Shown: piece by piece, positions 18,178 to 26,699 of the stretch
Numbering within the stretch: position 1 is the stretch's first letter
Layout: every line of letters starts with the position of its first letter
Assembly: GCF_014197535.1 (NCBI RefSeq)
Contig: NZ_JACIFV010000018.1
Coordinates: 1-64,000 of the forward strand
From: Rhizobium aethiopicum
Lineage (GTDB): Bacteria; Pseudomonadota; Alphaproteobacteria; Rhizobiales; Rhizobiaceae
DNA length: 64,000 nt
Direction of reading: 5' to 3'
Made by a program: the position numbers and the translations under genes
The notes under the pieces: generated by a model
What the model was told of the DNA's origin: nothing
Seen by the model: only the letters and a program-made list of their open reading frames with translations
The model's database searches: none

Positions 18178-19050
18178 TCAACGCCCTCCCGGGTTCTGGC
18201 TGCCGAAGAACCGCAGCTGCACGGCATAGAGCGACAGTGTCACCACGAGGAGCACCAGCGCCGCCGCACCGCCCATTCCCCAGTTGACCAGCGACTGCAC
18301 GAATTGCGCGATCAGCTCCGCGAGCATCATGTTGGCGGTACCGCCGAGAAGCGACGGGGTGACGAAATAGCCGAGCGACATCACGAAGACCATGAGGGCG
18401 CCAGCCGCCATGCCGGGCATCGCCAGGGGCAGCAGAACGCGGGTCAGGCACTGCCAGCGGTTGGCGCCGCAAAGGGCTGCCGCCTGCAGGGTCGACGGGT
18501 CGATTTTCTTGATCACCCCGTAGAGCGGCAGGATAATGAAAGGTAGCATGATATAGGTCATGCCGATCGTGACGCCTGTGAGATTGTTGACGAGCGCGAG
18601 CGGCTGGTCGATCAGGCCCATTCCCATCAGCATCTTGTTGATCAGCCCGGTCCGCTGCAGCAGCACCATCCAGGCATAGGTGCGGGCCAGCAGATTGGTC
18701 CACATCGACAAGAGCAGGATCGCAAAGATCACCGACGTCAGGCGACCGGGCATGATCGCCAGCGACCAGGCGACGGGAAAACCGGTCAAAAGCGAAATCA
18801 CCGTGACGAAACCCGAGACGATGAAGGTATTGGCGAAAATCTTGAGATAGGTCGCCGACCCGATCAGTTGCGCATAATTGCCAAGACCCGGGACGGGTTC
18901 CAAAACGCTTCGCAGCAGCAGGACCACCACCGGCACGACGAAAAAGATTGCCACGAAGGCCAGAGCCGGAACGACCCCGCCAAAACCTGTTGCCCTGCGC
19001 GCCTTCGGCAGAGGCATGATCGCGCCAGAGGCATCGCTATATGTCGTCAT
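18178..19050 (-). CDS. ABC transporter permease (PotB type)
   Basis: This 290-residue inner-membrane protein has about six helices, starting with ALAFVAIFFVVPVVVLLLRS, and the EAA-type loop LQAAALCGANRWQCLTRVLL. ATG 19050 is preferred over 19065 because AAGGA lies 5 bp upstream of it. It is the first permease after the binding-protein gene, from which it is separated by a strong hairpin. Confidence 0.87.
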   Translation of the reverse strand: MTTYSDASGAIMPLPKARRATGFGGVVPALAFVAIFFVVPVVVLLLRSVLEPVPGLGNYAQLIGSATYLKIFANTFIVSGFVTVISLLTGFPVAWSLAIMPGRLTSVIFAILLLSMWTNLLARTYAWMVLLQRTGLINKMLMGMGLIDQPLALVNNLTGVTIGMTYIMLPFIILPLYGVIKKIDPSTLQAAALCGANRWQCLTRVLLPLAMPGMAAGALMVFVMSLGYFVTPSLLGGTANMMLAELIAQFVQSLVNWGMGGAAALVLLVVTLSLYAVQLRFFGSQNPGGR

Positions 19051-19118
19051 GACAGTCCTTCCCACCCGTCAGTTTCCGCTGGCGGCGAGGTCCGATGACC
19101 GGCGCCGACGCTGCGGGA

Positions 19119-19142
19119 GGCACGGCGAACAATCGCCGTGCC
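19119..19142 (-). terminator. Intercistronic hairpin after PotD-like gene
   Basis: GGCACGGCGA and TCGCCGTGCC are perfect 10-bp arms around a 4-nt loop, about 20 bp downstream of the binding-protein stop and before the permease start. This is a likely mRNA-stabilising stem. Confidence 0.55.
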
Positions 19143-19162
19143 CGTTGCTATGCCATTCCAGC

Positions 19163-20173
19163 TTATTTCGCCTGCCAGGCGTACCACTTCTCGCCGATGG
19201 CATCGCGATTGTCGGCCCAGTAATTCATATCGGCATTGACCTGGCTTGCCGTCTGTTGGTCCGGCAGGGTCTTGGCGGTTTCCGGATCCATCAGCTTGGC
19301 CGACTCGACATTGATCGGCGCATATCCCGTGGCCTTTGCAAGGGCAGCCTGCGGTTCGGCGGAGGTCGCCAGCGCGATGAATTTCATCGCAGCCTCGGCA
19401 TTCGGCGCGCCCTTCGGCACGACGAGCGCATCCGCAGCGGTGATGTTCTGCTCCCAGGAGGTCTCCACCTTGATGCCGGTCGCCGCAAGCGCCGTCATGC
19501 GGCCATTCCAGACGCTGCCGAAGGGCGCCTCCGCGGAGGCCAGGAGCTGCTGCGACTGCGCGCCGCCCGACCACCAGATGATATCGGACTTGATCGTATC
19601 CAGCTTCTTGAAGGCGCGGTCGAGATCGAGCGGATAGAGCTTGTCCGCAGGCACGCCGTCGGCAAGCAGCGCCGCCTCGATCACACCGGGAGCCGACCAT
19701 TTGTAGAATGTGCGTTTTCCCGGAAACTTCGCCGTGTCGAACAGGTCGGCCCATGTCTTCGGGCAAGCTTTGACGGCGTCGGCATTGCAGCCGATCACGA
19801 AGGAATAATAGAAGCTGCCGACCGAATAATCGGTGACGAAACGCGGATCGAGCTTGGACTTGTCGATGACGGAGAAGTCGAGCTTCTCGAGCTGGCCGTT
19901 CTTGCCAGCCTGAGCGGCGTAATCACCTTCGACGTCGACGACATCCCAGTTGACTTCGCCGGCCTCGACCATCGCCTTGAGCTTGCCGTAATCCGTCGGC
20001 CCGTCCTGCACGACGGTGATGCCCGTCTTCTCGGTGAAGGGGCTTGCCCATGCAGCCTTCTGCGCATCCTGGGTTGTTCCTCCCCAGCTCGAGAAGACCA
20101 GGCTGTCGGCCCTGGCCGGGGCGGAGACCGCCACGAATGCGGCAACCGCCGCGAAAGCAAATGCTGTTTTCAT
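19163..20173 (-). CDS. ABC transporter solute-binding protein (PotD-like)
   Basis: This 336-residue periplasmic binding protein has a signal peptide (MKTAFAFAAVAAFVAVSAPARA, cleavage before DSLVF). The mature start SLVFSSWGGTTQDAQK is typical of the spermidine/putrescine and opine-type family. It sits between the NIPSNAP gene and the cognate permeases. Within a putative N-heterocycle pathway it may bind a cationic or zwitterionic compound such as trigonelline, which suits the family but is unproven. Confidence 0.87.
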   Translation of the reverse strand: MKTAFAFAAVAAFVAVSAPARADSLVFSSWGGTTQDAQKAAWASPFTEKTGITVVQDGPTDYGKLKAMVEAGEVNWDVVDVEGDYAAQAGKNGQLEKLDFSVIDKSKLDPRFVTDYSVGSFYYSFVIGCNADAVKACPKTWADLFDTAKFPGKRTFYKWSAPGVIEAALLADGVPADKLYPLDLDRAFKKLDTIKSDIIWWSGGAQSQQLLASAEAPFGSVWNGRMTALAATGIKVETSWEQNITAADALVVPKGAPNAEAAMKFIALATSAEPQAALAKATGYAPINVESAKLMDPETAKTLPDQQTASQVNADMNYWADNRDAIGEKWYAWQAK

Positions 20174-20221
20174 GTTCCCTTATCCTTGTTCTGGTTTGTC
20201 CTACGGGTATGCCTTATGCCG

Positions 20222-20545
20222 TCAGTGCGCCTCGCCCCTGGGAGAAAAGCTTGCTGGCTTCATAATCTTGTTTTCCGCCACCTCGATGAGATCGCGGATC
20301 TTGGGCAGGAAGGCCTGCCAGCGGGGATCGGCCAGAAGCCGTTGGCGTCTCGCCTCCCGGTCGTCCAGGCTCGCAAAGGCCCAGATGTGAACGATTTCGT
20401 TGATCGTCCCGATCTCCGAAAAGAAGTAGCCGACCAGCGTGCCGAGATGGCTCTTCTGGATTTCGATCCCCTCTTCCTCGACGACCTTGAGATATTGCGG
20501 GATCGCGCCGTTCTTCAGCCGATAAGTGCGGATTTCGTAAAACAT
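20222..20545 (-). CDS. NIPSNAP family protein
   Basis: This 107-residue protein starts MFYEIRTYRLK and contains the dimeric ferredoxin-like NIPSNAP fold pattern, with HIWAFASLDDREARRQ and an RDLIE segment. Such proteins often accompany aromatic or heterocyclic catabolic operons, but their activity is unclear. It starts 5 bp after the aldehyde dehydrogenase stop, so translation is probably coupled. Confidence 0.8.
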   Translation of the reverse strand: MFYEIRTYRLKNGAIPQYLKVVEEEGIEIQKSHLGTLVGYFFSEIGTINEIVHIWAFASLDDREARRQRLLADPRWQAFLPKIRDLIEVAENKIMKPASFSPRGEAH

Positions 20546-20550
20546 CGGCG

Positions 20551-22014
20551 CTACCTCATCACGAAAGGATCGGGGATCGGATCGTCCGACGTCCGGAGCC
20601 AGATCGTCTTGGTGCGGGTATAGTCGAGCGCTGCGGCCATGCCGCCTTCCCTGCCATGGCCGGAGAGGCCGAACCCGCCGAACGGCGCGATCGGTGATAC
20701 CGCCCGATAGGTATTGACCCAGACGATGCCGGCGCGGATCCCCTTCATCAGCCGGTGCGCCCGCGTCAGGTTCTGGGTGAAGATGCCGGAGGCCAGGCCA
20801 TAGCGCGTATCGTTGGCCAGCTTCAGCGCCTCGGCCTCGCTGTCAAACGAGACGACGGAGAGGACCGGGCCGAAGAATTCCTCGATCAGCGAAGGCGAGA
20901 TGACATCGTCGCAATCGAGGATCGTCGGCGCGAAGTAAAAGCCTTCGCCATCGATCTTGCGTCCGCCGGTGACGAGACGGGCGCCGCTTTCGATCGACTT
21001 TGTGACGAGCGCGCCGATATTGTCCTGCTGGCGCTTGGTGGCGAGCGGACCGACCTCGGTCGCCATGTCGAGCGGCGCGCCGATCCGGATTGTCTCGGCC
21101 TTCTCCCGCAGCAGGGCGACGAACTTGTCCTTGACGCTGCGTTCGACGATCAGGCGCGATCCGGCAACGCAGCTTTGTCCCGTTGCGGCGAAGATGCCGG
21201 CGACCTGGGCGTTGGCGGCACTTTCGAGGTCGGCATCGGCAAAAACGATGAAGGGCGACTTGCCGCCGAGTTCGAGCGAGGTGGAAGCGAGATTTTCGGC
21301 CGAGTTTCGAACGACGTGCCGCGCGGTCTCGGGACCGCCGGTGAAGGCGACGTGAGCGACTTTCGGATGACGGCCGAGTGCCGCACCGCAGGAGGCGCCG
21401 AAACCGGTGATGATGTTGACGACGCCGGCGGGAAAGCCCGCTTCATGCACGAGGCGCGCAAATTCGAGAAGCGGCGCCGGCCCGTCTTCCGAGGCCTTGA
21501 CCACCATCGTGCAGCCGGCCGCGAGCGCCGGGCCGATCTTGACCGCCGACAGGAAGAGCTGACTGTTCCATGGCACGACCATCGCGACGACGCCGATCGG
21601 CTCGCGGCGAAGCCAGACATCCATGTCGGGCTTGTCGATCGGCAGGTAGGAACCTTCGATCTTGTCCGATATGCCGGCATAATAGCGATAATATTCGGCG
21701 ACATAAGCGATCTGCGCCGATGTCTCGCGGATGATCTTGCCGGTGTCGCGGGTCTCCAGCTCGGCAAGGACCTGTGCATTGGCGGCAACGAGGTCGGCGA
21801 GTTTATAGAGCAACTTGCCGCGCTGCGTGGCCGTCATCTTCGCCCAGGGACCCTCGTAAAGCGCCTTCTCGGCAGCGTTCACGGCCCGATCGACATCGCC
21901 CTCGCGCGCTTCTGGCATTTCAGCCCAGACCGCGCCGGTGGCCGGATCGATGCTCGGATAGGAAGCCTCGCCATCCGAGAATTCGCCGTTTATGTAATGC
22001 TGGAAACGCCGCAT
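20551..22014 (-). CDS. Aldehyde dehydrogenase (TgnC-like candidate)
   Basis: This 487-residue NAD(P)-dependent aldehyde dehydrogenase has the catalytic Cys in ATGQSCVAGSR, the Glu in LELGGKSPF, and VPWNSQLFL in place of the more usual PWNFP. It lies directly between the LLM monooxygenase (4 bp) and the NIPSNAP gene. In the trigonelline pathway of Acinetobacter, TgnC oxidises the ring-opened aldehyde (hemiacetal lactone) to a methylene-succinate derivative, and this gene is the best candidate for that step. The specific substrate is inferred from context. Confidence 0.83.
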   Translation of the reverse strand: MRRFQHYINGEFSDGEASYPSIDPATGAVWAEMPEAREGDVDRAVNAAEKALYEGPWAKMTATQRGKLLYKLADLVAANAQVLAELETRDTGKIIRETSAQIAYVAEYYRYYAGISDKIEGSYLPIDKPDMDVWLRREPIGVVAMVVPWNSQLFLSAVKIGPALAAGCTMVVKASEDGPAPLLEFARLVHEAGFPAGVVNIITGFGASCGAALGRHPKVAHVAFTGGPETARHVVRNSAENLASTSLELGGKSPFIVFADADLESAANAQVAGIFAATGQSCVAGSRLIVERSVKDKFVALLREKAETIRIGAPLDMATEVGPLATKRQQDNIGALVTKSIESGARLVTGGRKIDGEGFYFAPTILDCDDVISPSLIEEFFGPVLSVVSFDSEAEALKLANDTRYGLASGIFTQNLTRAHRLMKGIRAGIVWVNTYRAVSPIAPFGGFGLSGHGREGGMAAALDYTRTKTIWLRTSDDPIPDPFVMR

Positions 22015-22018
22015 GGCC

Positions 22019-23059
22019 CTACTCCTGAAATGCCGGCATGACCTCGGCGATGAAGCGCTCGAGCGACGCCTTCTTGCGCTCGAAACTCATGCCGGTATCG
22101 ATCCAGAAGGAATATTCGTCGTAGCCGAGGGCTTCATAGGCCTTGAGCCTGCTGATGACGGTCTCGGCGTCGCCAACGACATTGTTGGTGCGCATGACCT
22201 GATCCGAGAGCATGGCGTTGGCTCGGATCTGCTCGTCCGGTATCCGTTCGATCAGGCCTTGGGTCACCGGCTTCTCATTCTTGAACCAGGCGAAGAAGTA
22301 GTTGTAGTAGACGCTGAGTTCATGGGCGGCCTGGGCGACGTCTTCTTCCGAAAAGCCGACATAGGTATGCCGCAGCAACATGATCTTCGGCCGCTCGATA
22401 TACGGATTCTTGGCGCAGGCATCGTTGAAGCGGTCCATCAGCGACTGGACCTCGTCGTCGCCCTGCCAGAGCGGCGTGACCTGAACATTGCAGCCGTTGG
22501 CGACGGCAAATTCATGCGAATTCGGATCGCGGGCCGCAACCCAGATCGGCGGGTTCGGCTGCTGCAGCGGCTTCGGGGCAGACGTCGTCGCGGGGAACTT
22601 GAAAAACTCCCCGTCATGGGCGTAGTCGCCGTTCCAGATGCCCTTGACCGCCGGGATAAGCTCGCGCATGCGCTGGCCGGCACCCCAGGCGTCGAGGCCG
22701 GGCAGCAGGCGTTCATATTCGAAGGAATAGGCGCCGCGCGCAATCCCGATATCGAGCCTGCCGTCGCAGATGATATCGGTCATGGCAGCTTCGCCGGCAA
22801 GCTTGATCGGATGCCAGAAGGGGGCGATCACCGTTCCGGTCCCAAGCCTTGCCCGCGAGGTGCGGCGGGCGAGATCGGCGATGGTCACGAAGGGGTTGGG
22901 GGCGATGGTGAAATCCATGCCATGGTGTTCGCCCGTCCAGATCGCATGCATGCCGCCCTTGTCGGCGATCTCGCAGAGCGCGACGAATTCGTCGTAGAGG
23001 CTCTTGTGGCTCTGGCTGGCGTCGAGCCGTTCCATGTGGACGAAGAGGGAGAACTTCAT
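22019..23059 (-). CDS. LLM-class flavin-dependent monooxygenase (TgnA-like candidate)
   Basis: This 346-residue bacterial luciferase-like protein has a TIM-barrel fold, with IWTGEHHGMDFTIAPNP near residues 40-55, GTGTVIAPFWHP, and PIWVAARDPNSHEFA. These enzymes use reduced FMN from a partner reductase to insert oxygen. The start overlaps the end of the adjacent flavin reductase gene by 4 bp (ATGA), strongly implying a two-component system. By analogy with TgnA it would open a pyridinium ring. An LLM enzyme for pyridine itself or another heterocycle is the main alternative. Confidence 0.85.
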   Translation of the reverse strand: MKFSLFVHMERLDASQSHKSLYDEFVALCEIADKGGMHAIWTGEHHGMDFTIAPNPFVTIADLARRTSRARLGTGTVIAPFWHPIKLAGEAAMTDIICDGRLDIGIARGAYSFEYERLLPGLDAWGAGQRMRELIPAVKGIWNGDYAHDGEFFKFPATTSAPKPLQQPNPPIWVAARDPNSHEFAVANGCNVQVTPLWQGDDEVQSLMDRFNDACAKNPYIERPKIMLLRHTYVGFSEEDVAQAAHELSVYYNYFFAWFKNEKPVTQGLIERIPDEQIRANAMLSDQVMRTNNVVGDAETVISRLKAYEALGYDEYSFWIDTGMSFERKKASLERFIAEVMPAFQE

Positions 23060-23994
23060 GCTTTTGCGCTCTTGGCTGGAATAGGATGAACTTTGCCGCC
23101 GGTCTCGTCGCCGAAATAGACGCCGAAATTGCCGATCGAGCTTTCCATCGCGAAACGGTTGACGATATCGGCGGTCGAACTGGTCTTGAATTGCGCGCCA
23201 GATAGAGCGTCGGGTTTCACGAACCTGCCGCTCGCCGGCTCCCCATCGCCTGCCACAGCGTGGTAGACGATGTGCTGCTTGCCGTCGCTCTTGCCCTCGT
23301 AGACCGAATAGAGAAAGCCGATGCTGACCTTCAGCCCGGTGAGAGCCTCCAGGTATTTTTCCAGCGCCTCGGTCGGATTGCCGTCATGGGCGTCGATGCT
23401 CGGGAGAGCCAGCACGTCCTCACCGAGGAGCAGAACTTCGCCGCGGCGTTCGACGACGGCCGCAAGTTCGATATTGCCTTCGGCCGCCGCCGAAACCGCC
23501 TTGCTGGCGAGCGTCGGCGTGAAGTAGCCGCCACGGGCATAACCGAGGCCGTTGCGGCCGCTATTGTCGAAGGATTCGATGCGCCCCATCAGGATGACGT
23601 GGTCGCCGGCCTCGATGACCTCTTCCAAGGCGCATTCGAACCAAGCCGCCACATTCGAGAAGACCGGGCAGCCTGCCGACCCCTTGGTCCATTCGACTGC
23701 CGCAAATCGGTCTTCAACAGGGCGCGCGAAGGTATTCGACACGTCCTTCTGCGTTTCCGACAGCACGTTGATCGCGAAATGCTGCGCGCCGGTCATGGTC
23801 GCGAAATTGCGCGAGGTCTTGGCAAGGCAGACGAGAAGCAGCGGCGGGTTGAGGGAAACAGAGGTGAAGGAATTCGCCGTGAAGCCGATCGGATTCCCCT
23901 CCCCGTCGCAGGCGGTGACGACGGTCACGCCGGTCGGAAAAGCCCCGAATGCATCTCGCAATGCCCTTGGATCGACAGTCTGGATTGTCATCAT
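23056..23994 (-). CDS. Flavin reductase with C-terminal degenerate NUDIX-like domain (TgnB-like candidate)
   Basis: Residues 1-165 are a flavin reductase domain of the HpaC/RutF type (DAFGAFPTGVTVVTA, GFTANSFTSVSLNPPLLLVC). It supplies reduced flavin to the overlapping LLM monooxygenase. The remaining 145 residues are not part of the usual reductase. They read like a NUDIX fold (ELAAVVERRGEVLLLGED, then EALEKYLEALTGLKV), but the NUDIX-box residues R-E..EE are replaced, so it should not hydrolyse nucleotides. It may sense substrate or flavin nucleotide. The gene overlaps both neighbours by 4 bp. Confidence 0.85.
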   Translation of the reverse strand: MMTIQTVDPRALRDAFGAFPTGVTVVTACDGEGNPIGFTANSFTSVSLNPPLLLVCLAKTSRNFATMTGAQHFAINVLSETQKDVSNTFARPVEDRFAAVEWTKGSAGCPVFSNVAAWFECALEEVIEAGDHVILMGRIESFDNSGRNGLGYARGGYFTPTLASKAVSAAAEGNIELAAVVERRGEVLLLGEDVLALPSIDAHDGNPTEALEKYLEALTGLKVSIGFLYSVYEGKSDGKQHIVYHAVAGDGEPASGRFVKPDALSGAQFKTSSTADIVNRFAMESSIGNFGVYFGDETGGKVHPIPAKSAKA

Positions 23995-24833
23995 TTATCC
24001 TCCCCGAACGACAGCCACTCAGCGAGCAGCGAATTGACGATATCGGGCGCGGTCAGGTTCACCATGTGGCGATGACCTTCGACGATGCGGGACCAGCCCT
24101 TGGGTGCAAGCGCCGCCATCTGCGTTGCCATCAGAGGCGTCGAGTTGGGATCATCCGATCCCGTCAAGAACAGGGCCGGGCCGCGGACGTCCTTCCAGCG
24201 ATCGGCATAGGTTTCGTCTCCTCCAGCGAAGGCGGCGTAAGCGACGGCATAGCCCTCCGGATCGACGAGGTTCAGCCATTCCCGTGTCAATTCACGCGCA
24301 ACGAGGCTGTCCGGGTCGTCGCCGAACCAGCGAGCCAGAGGGCCTTCCTTGTCGACGCCCGTCGCCGGAATGGCGGCAGCCCGTGCAAGGACGGCAGCCT
24401 TTGCTTCAGGGTCGCGCCTGTAGACGCCGTTGAGATATGCGACACGGCTGATCCGTTCGCCGAAGGTCGCCGCCGCCCCGCCGGAGACCAGCGCCCCCAT
24501 GGAATGTCCGGCGACATTCGTCGTTTCGATCGCCATCTCATTGAGAAAGCGCCCGAACCAGGCGACGAACTCCTCAAGGCGGCTGCCCACCGGCAGCTTC
24601 GCGCTCTCGCCGTGTCCCGGCATATCGACAGCGATGACGCGATGACCGACCGACAGAAAGGCGATCTGCGGCGCCCAGGCCTCGAGCCGCATGCCGACGC
24701 CATGGATCAGAACCAGCGCTTCGCCGCTACCGACCTCGTGATAGGCCGTTCCGCTTGCCGTCCTCTTTCGGGGCAAGGCACCGGCAGCGCTCGTTGCTGC
24801 AGCGGTGCCTTTGGTCGATCCGGCTGTCAGCAT
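23991..24833 (-). CDS. Alpha/beta hydrolase (TgnD-like candidate)
   Basis: This 280-residue alpha/beta hydrolase has the nucleophile elbow GHSMG (about residue 116), the oxyanion-region motif LIHGVGMR, a likely catalytic Asp in LTGSDDPNS and a His in EGHRHMVN. An unusual Ala/Thr-rich N-terminal stretch precedes TAYHEVGSGEALVLIHG, so a later start is possible. In the trigonelline pathway a hydrolase cleaves the N-formyl methylene-succinate intermediate to succinate semialdehyde, methylamine, formate and CO2, and this gene occupies that place here. It overlaps the flavin reductase gene by 4 bp. Confidence 0.82.
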   Translation of the reverse strand: MLTAGSTKGTAAATSAAGALPRKRTASGTAYHEVGSGEALVLIHGVGMRLEAWAPQIAFLSVGHRVIAVDMPGHGESAKLPVGSRLEEFVAWFGRFLNEMAIETTNVAGHSMGALVSGGAAATFGERISRVAYLNGVYRRDPEAKAAVLARAAAIPATGVDKEGPLARWFGDDPDSLVARELTREWLNLVDPEGYAVAYAAFAGGDETYADRWKDVRGPALFLTGSDDPNSTPLMATQMAALAPKGWSRIVEGHRHMVNLTAPDIVNSLLAEWLSFGEDK

Positions 24834-24848
24834 CTGAGACGCGCTCCC

Positions 24849-25451
24849 TCAAACGCCTGCAGGATTGGCGACGTCCTGCCCCAGGTCTTTCAGATCCTGG
24901 TAGCGGTCGCCAATGCGGTGATGCGGACGTCCGCCGACCGAAGCGCCGAGAGCCACGACGATCTCGTCGGAAGCAGGCGCGTCTGGGATCGACGTCTGGA
25001 TGGTCAGATAGTGCGAGCGGCGGCCTTCGTCATTCTTGTCCATCAGCGGGATCATGATCGGCGCGTTGGCAGGGCCGCGGGTATTACAGAAGGCGAGATA
25101 GGACTTGGCGCCGACGGCCTGGCGATAGAAGTTGCCGAAGCGCAGCGTATGGATGAGCGCGGACGCATGTTCGATCTCGCCATCCAGGCCGACAACGGCC
25201 GATTTTCCATAGGCTTCGACAGCATCGCCCGATCCGACGGCATCGATGATCATCTTGGTCAGCAATTCGCCAAGCACCGGCGCGCTCGCCTGAATCTCGG
25301 GCTTGAGGTCTTCGACGAAGCCCTGCCCCGCCCAGGGGTTCTTCACGATAGCGTAGGCGGAGAACAGCCTCAGCGGCACGGCCGCGGCCTTGCCGCCTTC
25401 GATCAGCGTCGTTTCGATCTGCAGTCCCGTCTTGCGAATTTGAATGGTCAC
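24849..25451 (-). CDS. DUF1185 'amino acid synthesis' family protein
   Basis: This 200-residue protein begins at GTG 25451 (GAGG 7 bp upstream) and matches the PF06684/DUF1185 family (KNPWAGQGFVEDLKP, HTLRFGNFYRQAVGAKSYL, VALGASVGGRPHHRIGDRYQ). Family function is not established, and 'amino acid synthesis' is a historical label. It is the first gene of the long catabolic operon, just below a perfect palindrome at 25481-25494, so it is induced with the monooxygenase system and probably handles a pathway intermediate. Confidence 0.8.
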   Translation of the reverse strand: MTIQIRKTGLQIETTLIEGGKAAAVPLRLFSAYAIVKNPWAGQGFVEDLKPEIQASAPVLGELLTKMIIDAVGSGDAVEAYGKSAVVGLDGEIEHASALIHTLRFGNFYRQAVGAKSYLAFCNTRGPANAPIMIPLMDKNDEGRRSHYLTIQTSIPDAPASDEIVVALGASVGGRPHHRIGDRYQDLKDLGQDVANPAGV

Positions 25452-25480
25452 CTGAACACCTCAATCTCGTTAATGCGTAT

Positions 25481-25494
25481 TATGGTATACCATA
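25481..25494. promoter_or_regulatory. GntR-type palindrome in the catabolic operon promoter
   Basis: TATGGTATACCATA is a perfect 14-bp palindrome 30 bp upstream of the first operon gene. The TGGTATACCA core is the form bound by FCD-type GntR regulators. Related copies lie at 25795-25806 and 26700-26711. Confidence 0.7.
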
Positions 25495-25687
25495 GTATCG
25501 GACTGTCAAGTTCGTTATGCGCGCGGCCTCGACAGAGCCAAGCGCCTTTCAGGATATTCGCCAGAAAACAATAGATTACTGCTTCGCCAGCTTTATCCGC
25601 ATGGGCCACCACGGCATTTACCCCGGCTGCCAACTTCGAGGCGCACTAAGTCGCTTAGTCCCAATAATCTCTTCGTTCCTGTCCATT

Positions 25688-25703
25688 GTTGTCAGCTGAC
25701 ACA
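25688..25703. other. parS-like half-conserved palindrome
   Basis: GTTGTCAGCTGACACA shares the GTCAGCTGAC core of the two perfect 16-bp palindromes at the repABC locus but is degenerate on its right flank. It may be a secondary RepB site or chance. Confidence 0.3.
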
Positions 25704-25794
25704 GCCTCTGCGCACGGCGGCCCACGGGCTCGCAAGGAGGCTGCAAGGCAGAAGGATCCAAGCCCATGCCATGTCACCTTAGATATTATTTATT

Positions 25795-25806
25795 ATGGCA
25801 TACCAT
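25795..25806. promoter_or_regulatory. Second GntR-type palindrome
   Basis: ATGGCATACCAT differs from the promoter copy by one base in the core. It is the second site in the 482-bp gap 25452-25933, where I see no gene. Two sites 300 bp apart could allow looping by the dimeric regulator. Confidence 0.55.
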
Positions 25807-25933
25807 CACATCGGACAAACTGGGTGTCAAGCGGGAGTGGAGACTCTCCGGCATGGTGACCACGTATGATGATAGAGTCGATCGTGCGAATGCTTCGCCC
25901 GCTTGCTTTGGAAGCTGGGGCGATTGCCCGAGG

Positions 25934-26629
25934 TTACTCGGCGGACTTCTTGGCCGACAGCACCGCTTCGGCAATCGCGCTCGCGGCAGCAACATGTTCC
26001 ATCGCCGCCCGGTAAGCGCCCTCGCCGTCGCCACGACGGATGGCGTCGACGATCTTGGACATCTGCGCCGGCCCTTCGATGCCGCGCCTCTCCGTCTTGA
26101 TCGTCATCGAGCGCAAGTGGTTTATGCGCACGGTGAGGAGATTGACGACACCCCAGGCAACGTGCCTGTCGACCATCGTGAACAGCGTCTGGTAGAAGGA
26201 AGAGGTGTTGGCCAGCACTCCTGCCATATCGTTGTCGCGATAACTGTTGCGGATCCCGGTAAGGGCTTCCTCCAGCGCGGCGACGATTTCGGGACTGCTG
26301 CGTTCCGCACAGAGCCGCGCCGCCATGCCTTCGAGCGCCCCACGGATTTCATAGATCTGTTTGGCTTCCTCGATGTCGAGCTGCGCGACGATCGGTCCCT
26401 TGTTCGGCCGATTGGCGACCAGACCTTCCGATTCCAGGTGCCTCAGAACCTCGCGCACCACCGTGCGGCTGACGCCGAGCTGGGCGCAGAGGTCACGCTC
26501 GACAAGTCGATCGCCAGGACGGAAATAGCCGTTCACAATGGCTTCGCGCACTTTGTCGAGTGCCAGCTCCCGCAATGTCTTCGCAGGACGCTCGACCCTG
26601 ATTGCTGCGTCCTTGAAAGCACCGCTCAT
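25934..26629 (-). CDS. GntR-family regulator (FCD type) of the N-heterocycle operon
   Basis: This 231-residue protein has an N-terminal winged helix-turn-helix (LCAQLGVSRTVVREVLRHLE, about 47-66) and a C-terminal FCD domain with the expected His-rich helices (DRHVAWGVV, AMEHVAAAS). It is upstream of, and on the same strand as, the long catabolic operon. TGGYRTACCA-type palindromes lie in its own promoter and in the operon promoter, so it probably represses both and responds to the imported substrate or a carboxylate intermediate. Confidence 0.88.
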   Translation of the reverse strand: MSGAFKDAAIRVERPAKTLRELALDKVREAIVNGYFRPGDRLVERDLCAQLGVSRTVVREVLRHLESEGLVANRPNKGPIVAQLDIEEAKQIYEIRGALEGMAARLCAERSSPEIVAALEEALTGIRNSYRDNDMAGVLANTSSFYQTLFTMVDRHVAWGVVNLLTVRINHLRSMTIKTERRGIEGPAQMSKIVDAIRRGDGEGAYRAAMEHVAAASAIAEAVLSAKKSAE

Positions 26630-26699
26630 TCTGCACCTCAGAGTTGGACCGACTTCGCACGCTCAAAATCCCGCGGCGGCCGAATTCGAAAATCGTATT

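Noticed and set aside
18878..20623. 581-codon plus-strand frame opposite the PotB/PotD-like genes
   Set aside because: It spans several minus-strand genes with signal peptide and transporter motifs, and its own product resembles nothing.
20755..22041. 428-codon plus-strand frame opposite the aldehyde dehydrogenase gene
   Set aside because: It is a shadow of a gene with intact active-site motifs.
23949..25574. 541-codon plus-strand frame across the hydrolase and DUF1185 genes
   Set aside because: It crosses gene boundaries of a coherent minus-strand operon and lacks any recognisable domain.
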